From NCBI GenBank assembly GCA_012295275.1, contig CM022677.1:13827835-13891834 (forward strand): DNA of 64,000 nucleotides, written 5' to 3'. This document shows, in pieces, positions 22,109-33,000 of the stretch (its first letter is position 1; every line of letters begins with the position of its first letter). A program made the translations under genes and the position numbers. The DNA is from Chrysomallon squamiferum (taxonomy: Eukaryota > Mollusca > Gastropoda > Neomphalida > Peltospiridae). The notes beneath the pieces were generated by a model. That model searched no databases. It was not told where the DNA came from and saw nothing but the letters and a program-made list of their open reading frames with translations.

Positions 22109-22232
22109 ATTATCAGGAAACAGTTTTGGACACCAGGATTTCCGAGCTGTGTGTTTGGCAATGTGTTCTAACACAACAGTGATCTTCCTTAGCCTCACCA
22201 CCAACAAAACAGACACTGAGAGTGCTATGAGT
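22109..22232 (+). pseudogene. LRR exon relic (ribonuclease-inhibitor type repeat)
   Basis: After a T-rich acceptor (TTTAACTAG) the frame reads LSGNSFGHQDFRAVCLAMCS, then NTTVIFLSLTTNKTDTESAMS. This is the 28-residue ribonuclease-inhibitor style LRR pattern (LxLxxNxhxxxxxxxhxxxhxxNxTLxxL) found in NLR-type proteins, where LRRs bind ligands or hold the protein inactive. One and a half repeats are present. The consensus leucine of the next strand is eroded (TTNKT for SxNxh). No clear donor follows. I treat it as one exon of a broken LRR gene spanning 21-25 kb. Confidence 0.6.
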
Positions 22233-22810
22233 AATCTTAATTATAACTGTTATAAAATGTTTTATAATAATAATAAGAAGAAGAATAATAATTAAAAAAA
22301 AACCAGTTTAAAGAATTCCATATTCATTACATAATGCTTATACCAATAACAAGAAATTATTTTTATATTTATATTTGTATAATTATGAGAAAAAAATATT
22401 ATGTTCTCTTCTTGTTCTTCTTCTTTTTATTATTATTATTATTATTGTTCTTGGTATTGTTATTATTATTATTTATATTATATTGTCACTGTTATTGTTA
22501 TTATTATTATTAGTAGTAGTAGTAATTAGTATATGTAATTGTCCAGTATTATCAGTTAGCTTCCAATATTGCTAATTCTGCTACTACCACTGTTATTCTA
22601 CTAATAAAAAATAGTTACTAACAGTAACTTTCAACACACTAAATCGATTACCAATTATTATTATATATCTATTTACCACTATGAGTGTTACTGCTATTTC
22701 TACTGTTGCTGCTTATACAAAAATGTTATTTTTACCACTATTATTACATCTACTACTTCTACTACTACTACTATGGTGTCTGCAATTATTACCACTATTA
22801 CTACTATTAG
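22233..22810. repeat. Microsatellite-rich intron (ATT/ACT/TTC)
   Basis: (TTC)n and (ATT)n at 22,403-22,520 are followed by scattered ACTACT/TTATTA tracts. No exon. Confidence 0.7.
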
Positions 22811-22828
22811 TATTAATACTACAACTAT

Positions 22829-22941
22829 GAATTGAAGTTAATAGAATGTTTGGATGTGTCGAGTAATTCTCTAGGAAATGATTATTTCTCTCATTGTGCC
22901 AGTCCAGCTCTTAAAGAAAACACAACACTGAAAACTCTCAG
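22829..22941 (+). pseudogene. LRR exon relic
   Basis: The frame from about 22,829 reads LIECLDVSSNSLGNDYFSHC, then ASPALKENTTLKTLS. This is one complete 28-residue ribonuclease-inhibitor type LRR plus the start of the next (NTTLKTL). The exon is followed by T-rich sequence without a proper donor (TCTCAGTTTTC), so it looks decayed. It is the best-preserved LRR in the cluster and defines its plus-strand orientation. Confidence 0.65.
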
Positions 22942-23006
22942 TTTTCTTCTTCTTATTTTTTTTAATCATGTCATTTTATTAACTTTTCTTTATCTGCCAC
23001 TATTTC

Positions 23007-23011
<5 letters not shown>

Positions 23012-23093
<82 letters not shown>

Positions 23094-23094
23094 T
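23012..23094. repeat. (CT)n(GT)n microsatellite
   Basis: About 60 bases of CT are followed by 18 of GT. Another short CT run is at 23,124-23,139. Confidence 0.95.
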
Positions 23095-23380
23095 ATTGAT
23101 ACTCTATCTCTCTTTACTGTCTTTCTCTCTCTCTCTCTGCTCTAAGACACCTTAGCTTCAAGAATCTTAATTTATCATTATATATTTTTAATATTTATTA
23201 ACTTTTTTATTTCATTTATTTATCTATCTATTTATACTGGTTTAATTAATATAAATGTGTATTTCTCTATAATTTCAGATATGAAACTTCTATTTATTAT
23301 ATTTATTTATTTATTTGTTTGTTTTCAGAGCTATGTGTAGGCTCCACTGACATGAAACTTCTATACCGACTCTAGTAGAA

Positions 23381-23835
23381 AACATGGACTCACAGAACTA
23401 GATCTGTCTAGTATTGGATTATCTGATAAAACTGCTCTCACTAAATACTGGACTCACAGAACTAGATCTGTCTAGTAATGGATTATCTGATAAAACTGCT
23501 CTCACTAAACACTGGACTCACAGAACTAGATCTGTCTAGTAATGGATTATCTGATAAAACTGCTCTCACTAAACACTGGACTCACATAACTAGATCTGTC
23601 TAGTAATGGATTATCTGATAAAACTGCTCTCACTAAACACTGGACTCACAGAACTAGATCTGTCTAGTAATGGATTATGTGATAAAACAGCTCTCACTAA
23701 ACCCTGGACTCACAGAACTAGATCTGTCTAGTAATGGATTATCTGATAAAACTGCTGTCACTAAACACTGGACTCACAGAACTAGATCTGTCTAGTAATG
23801 GATTATCTGATAAAACTGCTCTCACTAAAGGACTG
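23381..23835 (+). repeat. 64-bp tandem repeat from an LRR exon (plus-strand copy)
   Basis: Seven units, 64 bp apart, carry GGACTCACAGAACTAGATCT and GTCTAGTAATGGATTATCTG, with few substitutions. In one frame the first unit encodes LTELDLSSNGLSDKTALTK. The last unit leaves the array in frame and continues GLAAALR, completing a canonical LRR. This shows that the array grew from within one LRR exon. The period is not a multiple of 3, so the expansion destroyed the reading frame. Confidence 0.92.
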
Positions 23836-24275
23836 GCTGCTGCTTTAAGGGTGAGAGGAAGTTTCACAACTTAAACAGTTTACTGTGTTCACATGAAAAG
23901 TGTAATAGTAAATATTGGTGAAAGTGGTAGTAGTAGTTGTTAATAAACAATTACATTAGTTGTTATAACAACATCAACAGTATCTGCATTAACATAATCC
24001 ATCTATCTCTTTATATGTGTATGTATATGTGTGTGTTTCTGTGTGTGTTGTGTTGTGTTGTGTGTTAATGTATATGCGAAATTGTGTGTTGTGCAGATAT
24101 GTGTGTTCCTACATGGATATCTGTATAATCTTTAACAATATATGTGTCTCTTCCTCTAAGTGTGTATATAAAATTTTAATATTAGTTTAATTTCATTAAT
24201 ATTATTTATTTTTATTAACAGAAGCCAGGGTCTGTGTTATTTTCTGTATGTGTCAGTCAGTATAATATGAGTGAC
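23836..24275. other. End of LRR exon and AT-rich intron
   Basis: The LRR frame ends shortly after AAALRVRGS. GT-rich sequence (TGTGTT runs, 24,015-24,070) and AT-rich DNA follow. Confidence 0.5.
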
Positions 24276-24289
24276 GGTCTAAAGATTTG

Positions 24290-24350
24290 TGTACTGCAGT
24301 CACAGAAAATTCTTCTCTCACTGAACTTAATATCAGCAGCAATCAGGTGG
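24290..24350 (+). pseudogene. LRR exon relic
   Basis: The frame reads AVTENSSLTELNISSNQVG, the beginning of a ribonuclease-inhibitor type LRR (N-x-S/T-L-x-x-L-x-h-S-x-N). It is followed by GTGTGTCAGT and GT-repeat DNA, so the second half of the repeat is missing or lies in another exon. Too short to say more than LRR. Confidence 0.5.
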
Positions 24351-24403
24351 GTGTGTCAGTAACTAGTCAATCAGTTCTCAGTAATTGCAGCTACTCAGAT
24401 AAT

Positions 24404-24439
<36 letters not shown>

Positions 24440-24655
24440 AGCATTAGAGATAATTGCTACTCAGGTAATAGTGTGAATCTGTGTGAGTGTGAGTGTGAAT
24501 GTGAGTGTATCAGCAATAGTGATAATTCCTAATCAGATAATAGTGTGTTTATGTGTGTGAGTGTGTGTGTCTGTTTGTGTGTGTGAGTGTATCAGCAACA
24601 GTGATAATTACTACTGCTCAGATAATAGTGTGTGTGTGTGTGTGTGGTAAGAAAT
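24351..24655. repeat. GT/GTGA-rich repeat block
   Basis: (GT)n at 24,403-24,438, TGTGAG variants at 24,480-24,515 and (GT)n at 24,629-24,646 are interspersed with three copies of a longer unit containing CAGCAATAGTGATAATT-like sequence and CTCAGATAATAGTGTG. Confidence 0.85.
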
Positions 24656-24727
24656 ATTTGGTTATCAGTTTATATGTTTAAATGCTTTGTACAAAATACT
24701 CAGGCCTGTTTTATTTAAATTTAAGAT

Positions 24728-24822
24728 TGAAACTGATGGTGCCCTTAGTCTTTGTTTATACTATCAAGGGACAAAACTCTGAATTAAAGAGCTTGAATAT
24801 TGGTGGAAACTCATTAGGTAAT
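24728..24822 (+). pseudogene. LRR exon relic
   Basis: TDGALSLCLYYQGTKL, a stop, then IKELNIGGNSLG-like sequence ends at a GTAATAA donor. It fits the C-terminal half of one LRR (DGAxSLCxxLxxN) plus the strand of the next. An in-frame TGA after GACAAAACTC breaks it. With the relics at 22.1, 22.8, 23.4-23.8 and 24.3 kb it completes a scattered, non-functional LRR gene on the plus strand. Confidence 0.5.
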
Positions 24823-25129
24823 AAATTGTATTTTCCATAGTTAGTTCTTAATAAAAAATAAGATTTAAAATATTAAGAAGTAATTTCAATACCCATCCCC
24901 AGCACGATTTGTAGACGTAAGAGATTATTGTAAAGATAAATAACTAAAATATAAACAATAAAAATAAATACAGTGGACACTGTCAAAACCGGATGATTCA
25001 TTGAGACCAACGTGATATACCGTTTTAGACAGAGTGCAGATTTCTAAAGACTAAAATAACATAAAAGTGGAATATTTTTGTATTACAAATGTTAATGGTC
25101 TATCAGTTTTATTTTTTTTTTCTTTCTCT

Positions 25130-25870
25130 ATCATGACCTCCAAGTTTAACATTAACTGCAAAAGCTGCTTTTGATAACAACTGATTTCAGATGTTTCTAA
25201 ATGTGGCATAGAAACTGTTTTAATGTCTTCAATTTCAGCATCACTGATAAAATCATGATAGAGAACAATTTTCGGTGAGAAATGCAGAATCTCTTCTTTA
25301 TCAGGCTTAACAATTAAAAGCGGATTTTTGTTGTTGTAATGATAGCGACATTTCAAACGATGTCGCTGTCGTACTTTAATAACGTCTTCACCACGACAGA
25401 GAGCATCGAAAGTTGTTTTTTCTTTAACTCTGGCATTTTTTCTCTTTTCTTTCCTAAGCTTTGATATACTTGAATACTTTTTTCTTCTGTTCGGAACACG
25501 TTCTAGTCCACGAGCTAACATTAACTGTTCATTTGTCAAATCTAAAACGTGTTCTATCTGTCCCGATTATTCTCTACCGTGTATGTCAAAGTCATGAAGT
25601 TCTAACCGAGATACGTTCTGAAATTTTTCTGTTCTTACTTTTTCGAGACTTATCGTCATCCAGATATGCACATATTTGTATTTTTCATTTTGTATGCAAG
25701 GCGACTTAATTGATAACAGTCTTCTGCTGATAATCTCTGTATATATCGTTCATATATAAAACCGTCTGCTAATCTTGTCGCTAATTTGTACGTGTCTTGA
25801 AGTCGAAACAGAGCTGCAGCGGCCCCTTATAAATCTTCGTAACTTGGAAGATGTTCACGAATTTCTTATA
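25130..25870 (-). pseudogene. P4HA: Prolyl 4-hydroxylase alpha subunit fragment (left arm tip)
   Basis: Read on the minus strand from 25,870 the sequence gives REHLPSYEDL, a stop, GAAAALFRLQDTYKL, and LSAEDCYQL. This is the N-terminal domain of collagen prolyl 4-hydroxylase alpha, an ER enzyme that hydroxylates procollagen prolines. After a one-base deletion near 25,685 and another stop (GAATAA), the frame at 25,051-25,539 continues TTFDALCRGEDVIKVRQRHR, LKCRYHYNNKNPLL and HFSPKIVLYHDFISDAEIED, the segment before the catalytic domain. The catalytic His/Asp/His residues are absent. It spans several usual exons without introns, so a retrocopy is likely. The tip of the left inverted arm lies inside it (25,343). 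Confidence 0.85.
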
Positions 25871-26280
25871 TTAATAATTTGTTTATGTCAGAATAAAATA
25901 ACATACAGACAAAAAAGAAAACAAAAACACTCCTCGAGAAAACAAATAAAATAACAGATTAAAATGTGCATTACAGCTGTCATTTAGAAGTGGCGCACTT
26001 CTTAAGTTATGAAGATTTTGAAGTGTTGTCTGCAGTTGTTCTGTTTCTTCTTCAAAAAACATACAAATTAGATGTCGCTACTTCTTAATCGTTTATGCAA
26101 ACTCGCCATGTTAAGACATTTTATGACATTTCTATTTTTTATTATGTTATTCCACATTTTTTATTTTTTTTATTTTATTTTATGAAGATGTTTGAATAAA
26201 TGTCAGTTTTAATTGATACAAAATGATTTTATCCAGAATCATTACACTTTATTTCATTTCTATTCTTCGTGATATTAGCA
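25870..26280. other. Left arm, AT-rich, no gene; intact MITE target
   Basis: The sequence near 26,145-26,150 (AATAACATAATAAAAAATAG on the minus strand) is the unoccupied site of the MITE found in the right arm at 53,557. No exon seen. Confidence 0.6.
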
Positions 26281-26282
26281 GC

Positions 26283-26990
26283 ATTAAGTAAATAAATACT
26301 GTACAGTCACGTGATATGAGCAGCATTAACTAAATAACTATTGTACAGTAACGTGATATTATCAGAGATAAGTAAATAAATACTGTGCAGTAAAGTGATA
26401 TTAGGAGCGTTAAATAAATCAATACTGTATAGTAACGTGATAGTAGCAGTATTAAGTAAATAAATACTGTAGACACGTGATATGAGCAGCATTAACTAAA
26501 TAACTATTGTACAGTAACGTGATATTATCAGAGGTAAGTAAATAAATACTGTGCAGTAAAGTGATATTAGCAGTAGTTAAAAAAGAACTGTACAGTAACG
26601 TGATATTAGGAGCGTTAAATAAATCAATACTGTACAGTAACGCGATACTAGCGGTATTAAGTAAATAAATACAGTACAGTAAGGTGACATTATCAGTATT
26701 ATGTAAATAAATACTGTACTGTAACGTGACATTAGCAGTGTTAAGTAAATAAATACTGTACAGTAACGTTATATTAGCAGTATTAAGTAAATAAATACTG
26801 TACATGAACATGATATTTGCAGCGTTAACTAAATAAACACTGTATAGTAACGTGATAGTAGCAGTATTAAGTAAATAAATACTGAACCGTAACGTAATAG
26901 TAGCAGAAATTAAGCAAAATAAATATGTACAGTAAATAAAAACTGTGACGTGATATTAGTAGTATTAAGTAAAAGAAATACTGTACAGTG
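26283..26990. repeat. 42-bp satellite, left arm
   Basis: About 17 imperfect units of GTAAATAAATACTGTACAGT followed by AACGTGATATTAGCAGTATTA. CTGTACAG is a perfect small palindrome in each unit. The right arm has a shorter version at 52,890-53,370. Confidence 0.92.
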
Positions 26991-26999
26991 ACGTGTGAT

Positions 27000-28680
27000 A
27001 TTTGGACGTTTTAACCAAGACGTTAATACTGGAACGACGGCGACATTAATACTAGAAATCACAATAATGTATTTGAAAGAGGTGATTCACCAATGACGCT
27101 AAAGGAGACATTACTTTTAATCGGTGCATTAATATAAATAAGAAGAAGAAAGAAAAAGTAGGGGGAAAAAAAAAATTAAAAACACCGTTTATTTGAAGTC
27201 AACGATTGGCTAATAATAAGATAAAAAAAAATATAAATAAATAAATAAAATAAATATATTTTAATAAAGGTTGTGATGTTCCTTTATTTTATTTTATTTG
27301 TTTTGAACATTATTTTAATTTTGTTTTTATTTTTTTTTTTTTTTTTTTTGGGGGGATTGTATATGCAGAAAAATGCGGGATGATTGTCGGTCTTTACGGA
27401 TTTACTTTTTTTATTTAATGTTCGAAGAATTTTCTACAGAATTGGTGTAATCGCATTTAAAAAGTTGTTTAAAGTATTTCATTTTGTGAAGGAGACAGGT
27501 ATTACTATTTATTATTATAAATATTAATGTGTTTGGATTTTTTTCGTTTTATTTAATTATAATTTAAAAGTCATAGACAACTGATGGCAGCCATATTATT
27601 TGAGAACAATATTTATTTATTTATTTATTTATAATTTTTTCAAATAACGACACTCGATTAATAATAACATTCACCAGTGGTTGTACTAATGTGAACAACA
27701 TAAACAACGTCATGATGTATCAGCAAATTTTGAGTGGCCAGTAATTAAATTTGTTTTAAAATAAATTGACTTGTGTAGCACACACCAAAGGAAACACCAC
27801 ACAACAAGTCACAGAGAATTTAAAATTATTATTATTATTATTGTTATTGTTATTATTTTTATTTTTTTAATTTTTTTTTTTTTTTTTTTTATTATTATTA
27901 TTTTTTTTTTTGTTGTTGTTGAAATAAACTAATAAAACTATTAAAAGAAAATATGCTAATTTTGTTTGACAGGTTGTTTTCAGTCAGTTTATTTATGATT
28001 TATTATTTTTAAAGATTTAGGTTAAATTGCTGACTTGCTCTATAATTATTAAACATATTAAACTTTATAATGGGTGGGTCCCTAAATGCTTTCATATTAT
28101 TTAAGCTAAATACCTGTATCGCTCTATGTTAACACTAAAAATAAATAAAGATGAATACAAATTTAAGAAATACATGACCAGGTTATTTTATATGTAGATG
28201 ATGCTATAAAATATTAATAAAATTATTTATAAAAAAAAAATATTTAACACACAAATAAACACTCAAATAATTTGTTATCCTGTTTTGTTTCTCTTCTTTT
28301 CTTAATGGTCAATTTTTAATAAATGTATTTACACTTTGTTTTGTTTTGTTGTAATTCCTTCTTTTTCATCTTCTTCTTCTCTTATTATTATTACTACTTT
28401 TTATTATTATTATTATGTTTTATTTTTATTATTATTATTTTTGTGATCTTTATTATTATTATCCATTTTATTTTTCATTACTAATATTTTTTATTTTTTA
28501 TGTTTTCTAGGTCATGTGGAGAAAATGTTCCAAATTAATTTAAAGAATGGTTCTGTAAAAAATCAGATGTGAGTGAAATATTTTATAAATTTCTCATCCA
28601 GCTACACAATCATTGATCAGTATCATACTGTAGAGTGCAAGTGCTGCTGAAATACTATAATATGATATACCGATGGTTTA
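27000..28680. other. Left arm, AT-rich, no confident gene
   Basis: It contains a single degenerate copy of the 118-bp repeat (27,010-27,080), poly-T at 27,327-27,350 and 27,860-27,912, and ATT microsatellites. No exon with convincing frame. Confidence 0.5.
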
Positions 28681-28693
28681 CATGTATCAACAG

Positions 28694-28990
28694 GAACAAG
28701 AAGAAAAGGGCAGAGCACCATTGAAGTCTGCTTTTTTGTGAAATCAAGCTGATGCTGGTAAAAACACTTCATCTGCTACGCTGCGAAACAAAAAGCTAGG
28801 CAGACGACTGCGATGGCAAAAATAACACAAGAAAGTTGAGCAGCAGGTAACATCTGAGCTTGCTGCTCTGAGAATGAAGCTGGATGAGAAGATAAAGAAA
28901 AGAGAGAGAAGAAAACAAAGGCTGTAGCTGCAGCAGAACAAGATGAGACTCGGGAAGGCAGCGTTCATGAGAGTGATGTCTCACCACATT
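28694..28990 (+). pseudogene. Coiled-coil coding-like segment, left arm
   Basis: One plus frame reads KLGRRLRWQK, a stop, then VEQQVTSELAALRMKLDEKI, KKRERRKQRL, a stop, and MRLGKAAFMRVMSHH. The central stretch is a basic coiled coil. The right arm copy (50,760-51,050, minus strand) keeps the same core (QQVTSELAARRMKLDEKIKK) but has different breaks. Its less AT-rich base composition and persistence in both arms mark it as former coding sequence. I do not recognise the family. Confidence 0.4.
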
Positions 28991-28999
28991 GACAGTTCG

Positions 29000-29370
29000 A
29001 AGGACTGAGCTAGTCCTGTACCTGATTCAGACAACACAATTCCAAGTTGCAAGTTTTTTATCTTATTTTTATTTCTTAGCAAATAAAATAAGTTTTATAG
29101 TAACAACTCTTTACTGATTGTAAATTAGCATAATAATAATCATTTGTTTTGTTAATTATTTAAATTATTATCATTATTATCATTATCATTATAATGATTA
29201 TACAAAGTATATCAAAAATATCCCACATCCCTTTGTGTCTGAATAATCCAGTAACTGATAACAGTAAAATTTAAATAATAACAGAAACATTAGTTATTTA
29301 TTTTTAACAATTTATTATTTTTATTAGTTTATTTGTATTTTTATTTCCAGAATGCACATACAGCTCTAAC
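29000..29370. other. Left arm, AT-rich, no gene
   Basis: TTATCA/ATTATT-rich sequence; nothing with coding character. Confidence 0.5.
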
Positions 29371-29459
29371 TAATGTGCTGATGTTGGCTAGTGAAGTTGT
29401 TTCAGTACAAGGTGGTGTCCAGCACTGAGGATAAAGTTTGGTGCCACTGGAATTATTCT

Positions 29460-29465
<6 letters not shown>

Positions 29466-29532
<67 letters not shown>

Positions 29533-29554
29533 GTCTGTCTGTCTGTCTGTCTGA
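29466..29554. repeat. (CT)n(CTGT)n microsatellite, left arm
   Basis: About 62 bases of CT followed by five CTGT units. Mirrored by an interrupted (GA)n with CAGA units at 50,196-50,275. The interruptions differ, so the two alleles have evolved separately. Confidence 0.95.
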
Positions 29555-29639
29555 TAGATACCAGATACATATAGACACACTAGAAAGATAAATAAATAAA
29601 TTACTGTTGTACACAAGAAGAGCTAATTTAGTGAGTCAC

Positions 29640-30360
29640 CACAGGGAGAGAAATGTCATCAAAGAATATGGCAGAACAGGAGGATCTATAGAGGTTGTTG
29701 TTATAGTAGTAGTATTAGTCATTGCCTTGTTGTAGTAATGTAGTTGTTACAGCATTAATACTTGTAGCAGTATTAATAATAAACTACTTGTTGTACTAAT
29801 GTTGTAAAATGTTTGTGTTGTTTTAGCTGATGTCCATAGCTGTGTAATAGTAATGTATCTTGTGAGACTCATGGTGATTAAAAAACTGTTTGTAGTCAAA
29901 TTACTGGTTGTAATGGTGGTAGTAGCAGTACTAATAGTAGTTGTTTTCAGAGAAATTGTTATGATAAATGTAATAAGAAGAGTTGTGTAATAGTTGTTTT
30001 AAAACAAGAGCCACTAATAATTATTTTATGGGAAATATTTATTTCACACAGACTTAGTTAAAATGATAGAATTCTCTTTATTTTGTTCTCAGTAATTCAC
30101 ACCTATATCCAGATAAATAAAGTCAGTATTAAAACATTGTTAAAGTATAATTCATAATAATTTTTTTATTGTGCAAATTAATCAAATGCTCCTAGCCTGA
30201 AATAGGTAAAAAAAATAGTAATTTAAATAATGTACGTTAAGATTAGAATGATAAACTTGATGCTTATTTTTATTTATTGTTATTTTAGTTTTCTTTTATT
30301 AATTTTTCTTTCTATATTTGTTTATTTATCTGCATTATTTTGTTCATTTATTCTTTTTCT
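29640..30360. other. Left arm, intron-like, with hAT end fragment
   Basis: TAGTAGTA-rich sequence. At 30,000-30,070, AACAAGAGCCACTAATAATT to GAATTCTCTTTATTTTGTTCTCAG matches the hAT fragment at 48,940-49,030 in reverse. The 720-bp block found next to it in the right arm is absent here. Confidence 0.6.
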
Positions 30361-30370
30361 TTTTTTATCA

Positions 30371-30500
30371 GCTGGATGACTTCCTCATTCAGGATTCAAA
30401 TCTGTTAACTTTAATAAACAGATTTGTAGGTGATAAAAGTTCAGTTCAGATCAAGATAACACTTCAGCATTTTAATTACTGCAGTTTTGTGTTAGAATAA
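30371..30500 (+). pseudogene. Exon-like segment LDDFLIQ, left arm
   Basis: A strong acceptor (TTTTTATCAG) is followed by the frame LDDFLIQDSNLLTLINRFVG, then DKSSVQIKITLQHFNYCSFV, ending at a TAA at 30,498-30,500. It could be the last exon of a gene. The right arm copy (48,488-48,622) shares the acceptor and first 15 codons but has two extra bases at AAACATAGATT, shifting its frame. I do not recognise the product. Confidence 0.4.
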
Positions 30501-30509
30501 TATACATAA

Positions 30510-31010
30510 CTAGCTGATGAACTGAATGACATTCACAGATAATGTTTATTTTTTAAGAATTTATTCAGCTGTAATTTAATGTTATAAAAATAAATATATC
30601 TTTTTTCTTAAATATAACAAAAAGATCTGAAGGTATAAAGGACTTTTTTATGGTTTGAATTAATTATATCATCACATTTTAAAATGTTAAATATTTGTAA
30701 TTAATTGGAATTCTCTTGATCTTTTGGGATTAAAAGATTATTATTGTGGATAAATTTATTGTTGTAGCCAGATTATTAACTTATAATTTTAATCAAATCT
30801 AAAATTAGATGTATAGAATCAGTTCTAAGTGTTCCAAAAAAGTAATGCAGCTTGTAATCAAAATGACTGAATTCACATACCTAGTGAAGAGTGATATTAA
30901 CAGTTTGTTATTAGAACTGAAAAGCTTTGGTATCTATTAGTAAACTAATAAATAACAGAACTTATCAATTAGTTATTTTTATAGGCTGGTGACAATGAAT
31001 TCTTTTCAAT
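30510..31010. other. Left arm, AT-rich, no gene
   Basis: No exon, repeat or transposon end recognised. Confidence 0.5.
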
Positions 31011-31017
31011 TTACAGG

Positions 31018-31170
31018 TGGAAACTGTCAAGTCCATGTCAGATTTTGTATTTCTTTTAAACACTTGGTCAAAGACAGAGTTTTTCAGATCTCACTCTCTC
31101 CCTTACAGTACAAGGCAGGTCAGTGCTGAAGATTCAAAGGAGAATTCACAATTTTATGGATTTCAGCTTT
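31018..31170 (+). pseudogene. Exon-like segment, left arm
   Basis: After a TTTTCAATTTACAG acceptor at about 31,017 the sequence is less AT-rich. Open stretches include SMSDFVFLLNTWSKTEFF and DLTLSLTVQGRSVLKIQRR in different frames. It is conserved in the right arm (47,815-47,975). A frameshift would be needed to join the two pieces. No family recognised. Confidence 0.3.
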
Positions 31171-31179
31171 GAGAAATAT

Positions 31180-32050
31180 TAGTGGTATTTGTATTATTAT
31201 TATTATTACATTTTCATGTTATGTTTGTATTGCTTAACTTTAAAATATTTTGATCTAATCAGAGCATTCTTGTTTACTATTGGAAAATCTTTCATAAAGA
31301 AATATTTTCACATATTTTTATGAATTTAATTATAAAAAACATTTTTTTTTTTTTTTTTTAAATTGACCAGAATGTAAAATGTATAATGATACTTTTTTAT
31401 AGATATATATTTTTTGTTTAAATTATTTGTGATTTATTATTAAAATCTATTACAATAAGAGAGACATGATGTTTATTTATAATAATTTCTTTCTAACATT
31501 ACAGACAATTAAACACAATGACAGTGCAAAAGCTATGTGTGTTTCTACATTACAAATTATAGAAGAAATGAAAATATGTGGAGCAATGATATTTACAGAT
31601 AGACAACAAGCAGGTTCCAGCTTAATGTTATTTTCATAGACAATATTAGCAAGTTTAGAGCAACTATAAGTGATTTAAAGGAAAGGAGAGACGACTGACA
31701 GAGATATAAGACTGACTGTCTGATGGGAGGTTAACAGGTAAACAGATACACAGGAAGAAAGAGAGAGATGTAGATAGACTGATAGACAGTTAGATCAGTA
31801 GAAGTTAACAAATGAATTGATAGATGTAGATGAATTTAGCCAGATAGTTAAACATGTCAGTGTCTGTCTATCTATTCTGTGTTTTCTTCTTTCTGTCATG
31901 TGTGTTTGTGTGCTGGGCTGAGAGTGTAGCCATACAGTAAAATACATAGGTTGTAATGTAGCTATCTAGACATAGTTAGTTATGTATGTAGGTAGTTTGA
32001 CAGGGAATTAGATATATGATTGATGGATGGTTATTGATCTGTCATAATGT
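31180..32050. other. Left arm, AT-rich with TAGA/GATA-like tracts
   Basis: From about 31,700 the sequence turns into a degenerate GATA/TAGA purine-rich tract. No gene. Confidence 0.5.
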
Positions 32051-32300
32051 GGATAGATAAACAAATAGGTATGTAGGTCAGTAGTTCAGTAGGTTGATAT
32101 GTAGATATATGTAGATAGTTATCTAACAGACAGCAGACACACAGAGGGACAGATAGGTATATAGGTCAGTAGTTCAGTAGGTTGATATGTAGATATATGT
32201 AGATAGTTATCTAACAGACAGCAGACACACAGAGGGACAGATAGGTAGGTAGGTAGGTCAGTAGTTCAGTAGGTTGATATGTAGATATATGTAGATAGTT
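32050..32300. repeat. Tandem repeat of about 88 bp, left arm (3 copies)
   Basis: Units contain GGTCAGTAGTTCAGTAGGTT and GATATGTAGATATATGTAGA, plus CAGACACACAGAGGGACAGA. The right arm carries about 5 copies (46,500-46,920), so it is a length-variable array between arms. Confidence 0.85.
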
Positions 32301-33000
32301 ATGTAGCAGACAGACAGACAGGTGTATGCAGGTATGATGGTAATGTGGAAGACTGAATATATATATATATATAGCTACAGGTGAAGGTATGTCAGCTGGA
32401 GCAGAGAATAGTATATAGAAGGAAAAGTCACTTGTCTTTTTTGAAGAGTGAATATATTGAGTAAATATGTGTGCAAACATACAGAACTATAGGGAGGTTT
32501 GAAGGTATGTAGACAAGAAGATGTTTAAATGACTGATAGATGTTATTGATATATAAACTGTTAGGTAGGTTGATTATGTAGATAGAATGAGAAATTGTGT
32601 ACATAGATATACATATAGAGATACATATAGATAGGTGACATAGAAAGTGCGTGTGTGTGTGATTGATAAGGATCGCTAAATAAGGGAATTGTGAATGAGA
32701 GTTATAAATGGACAGTAACACAGAAAGATAGATATAAAACGTAGTTATAATAATTTAGGGAGATAGTCAGGAAGATGAATATCTCATTCAAGGGATTGTT
32801 ATTGATGGATAGAGAAATATATATAGGGAGGCATTTCCTTAGAGTTCGATGGATGGACAAATAGATAGGTGCAAGCATATATGATGGTAAAGTGGATATG
32901 ATCATGTATATGTACATAGATAAATACACACAGAGGCAGACAGAAAACAGAAAGGATTGGATCTGTGTTTGAGTTAGTGATGAACTGATAACTTAGAGGT
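32300..33000. other. Left arm, degenerate GATA-type sequence, no gene
   Basis: Short GATA and (TA)n microsatellites are scattered throughout. Open frames here on the minus strand are Tyr/Ile/Leu/Ser artefacts. Confidence 0.6.

Noticed and set aside
26307-26811. Minus-strand open frames with repeated YSIYLLNTANITLL
   Set aside because: Translation of the 42-bp satellite, whose period is a multiple of 3.
32211-32929. Tyr/Ile/Ser-rich open frames, mirrored at 45,862-46,951
   Set aside because: GATA-type satellite DNA; frames are conserved in the mirror only because the DNA is duplicated.
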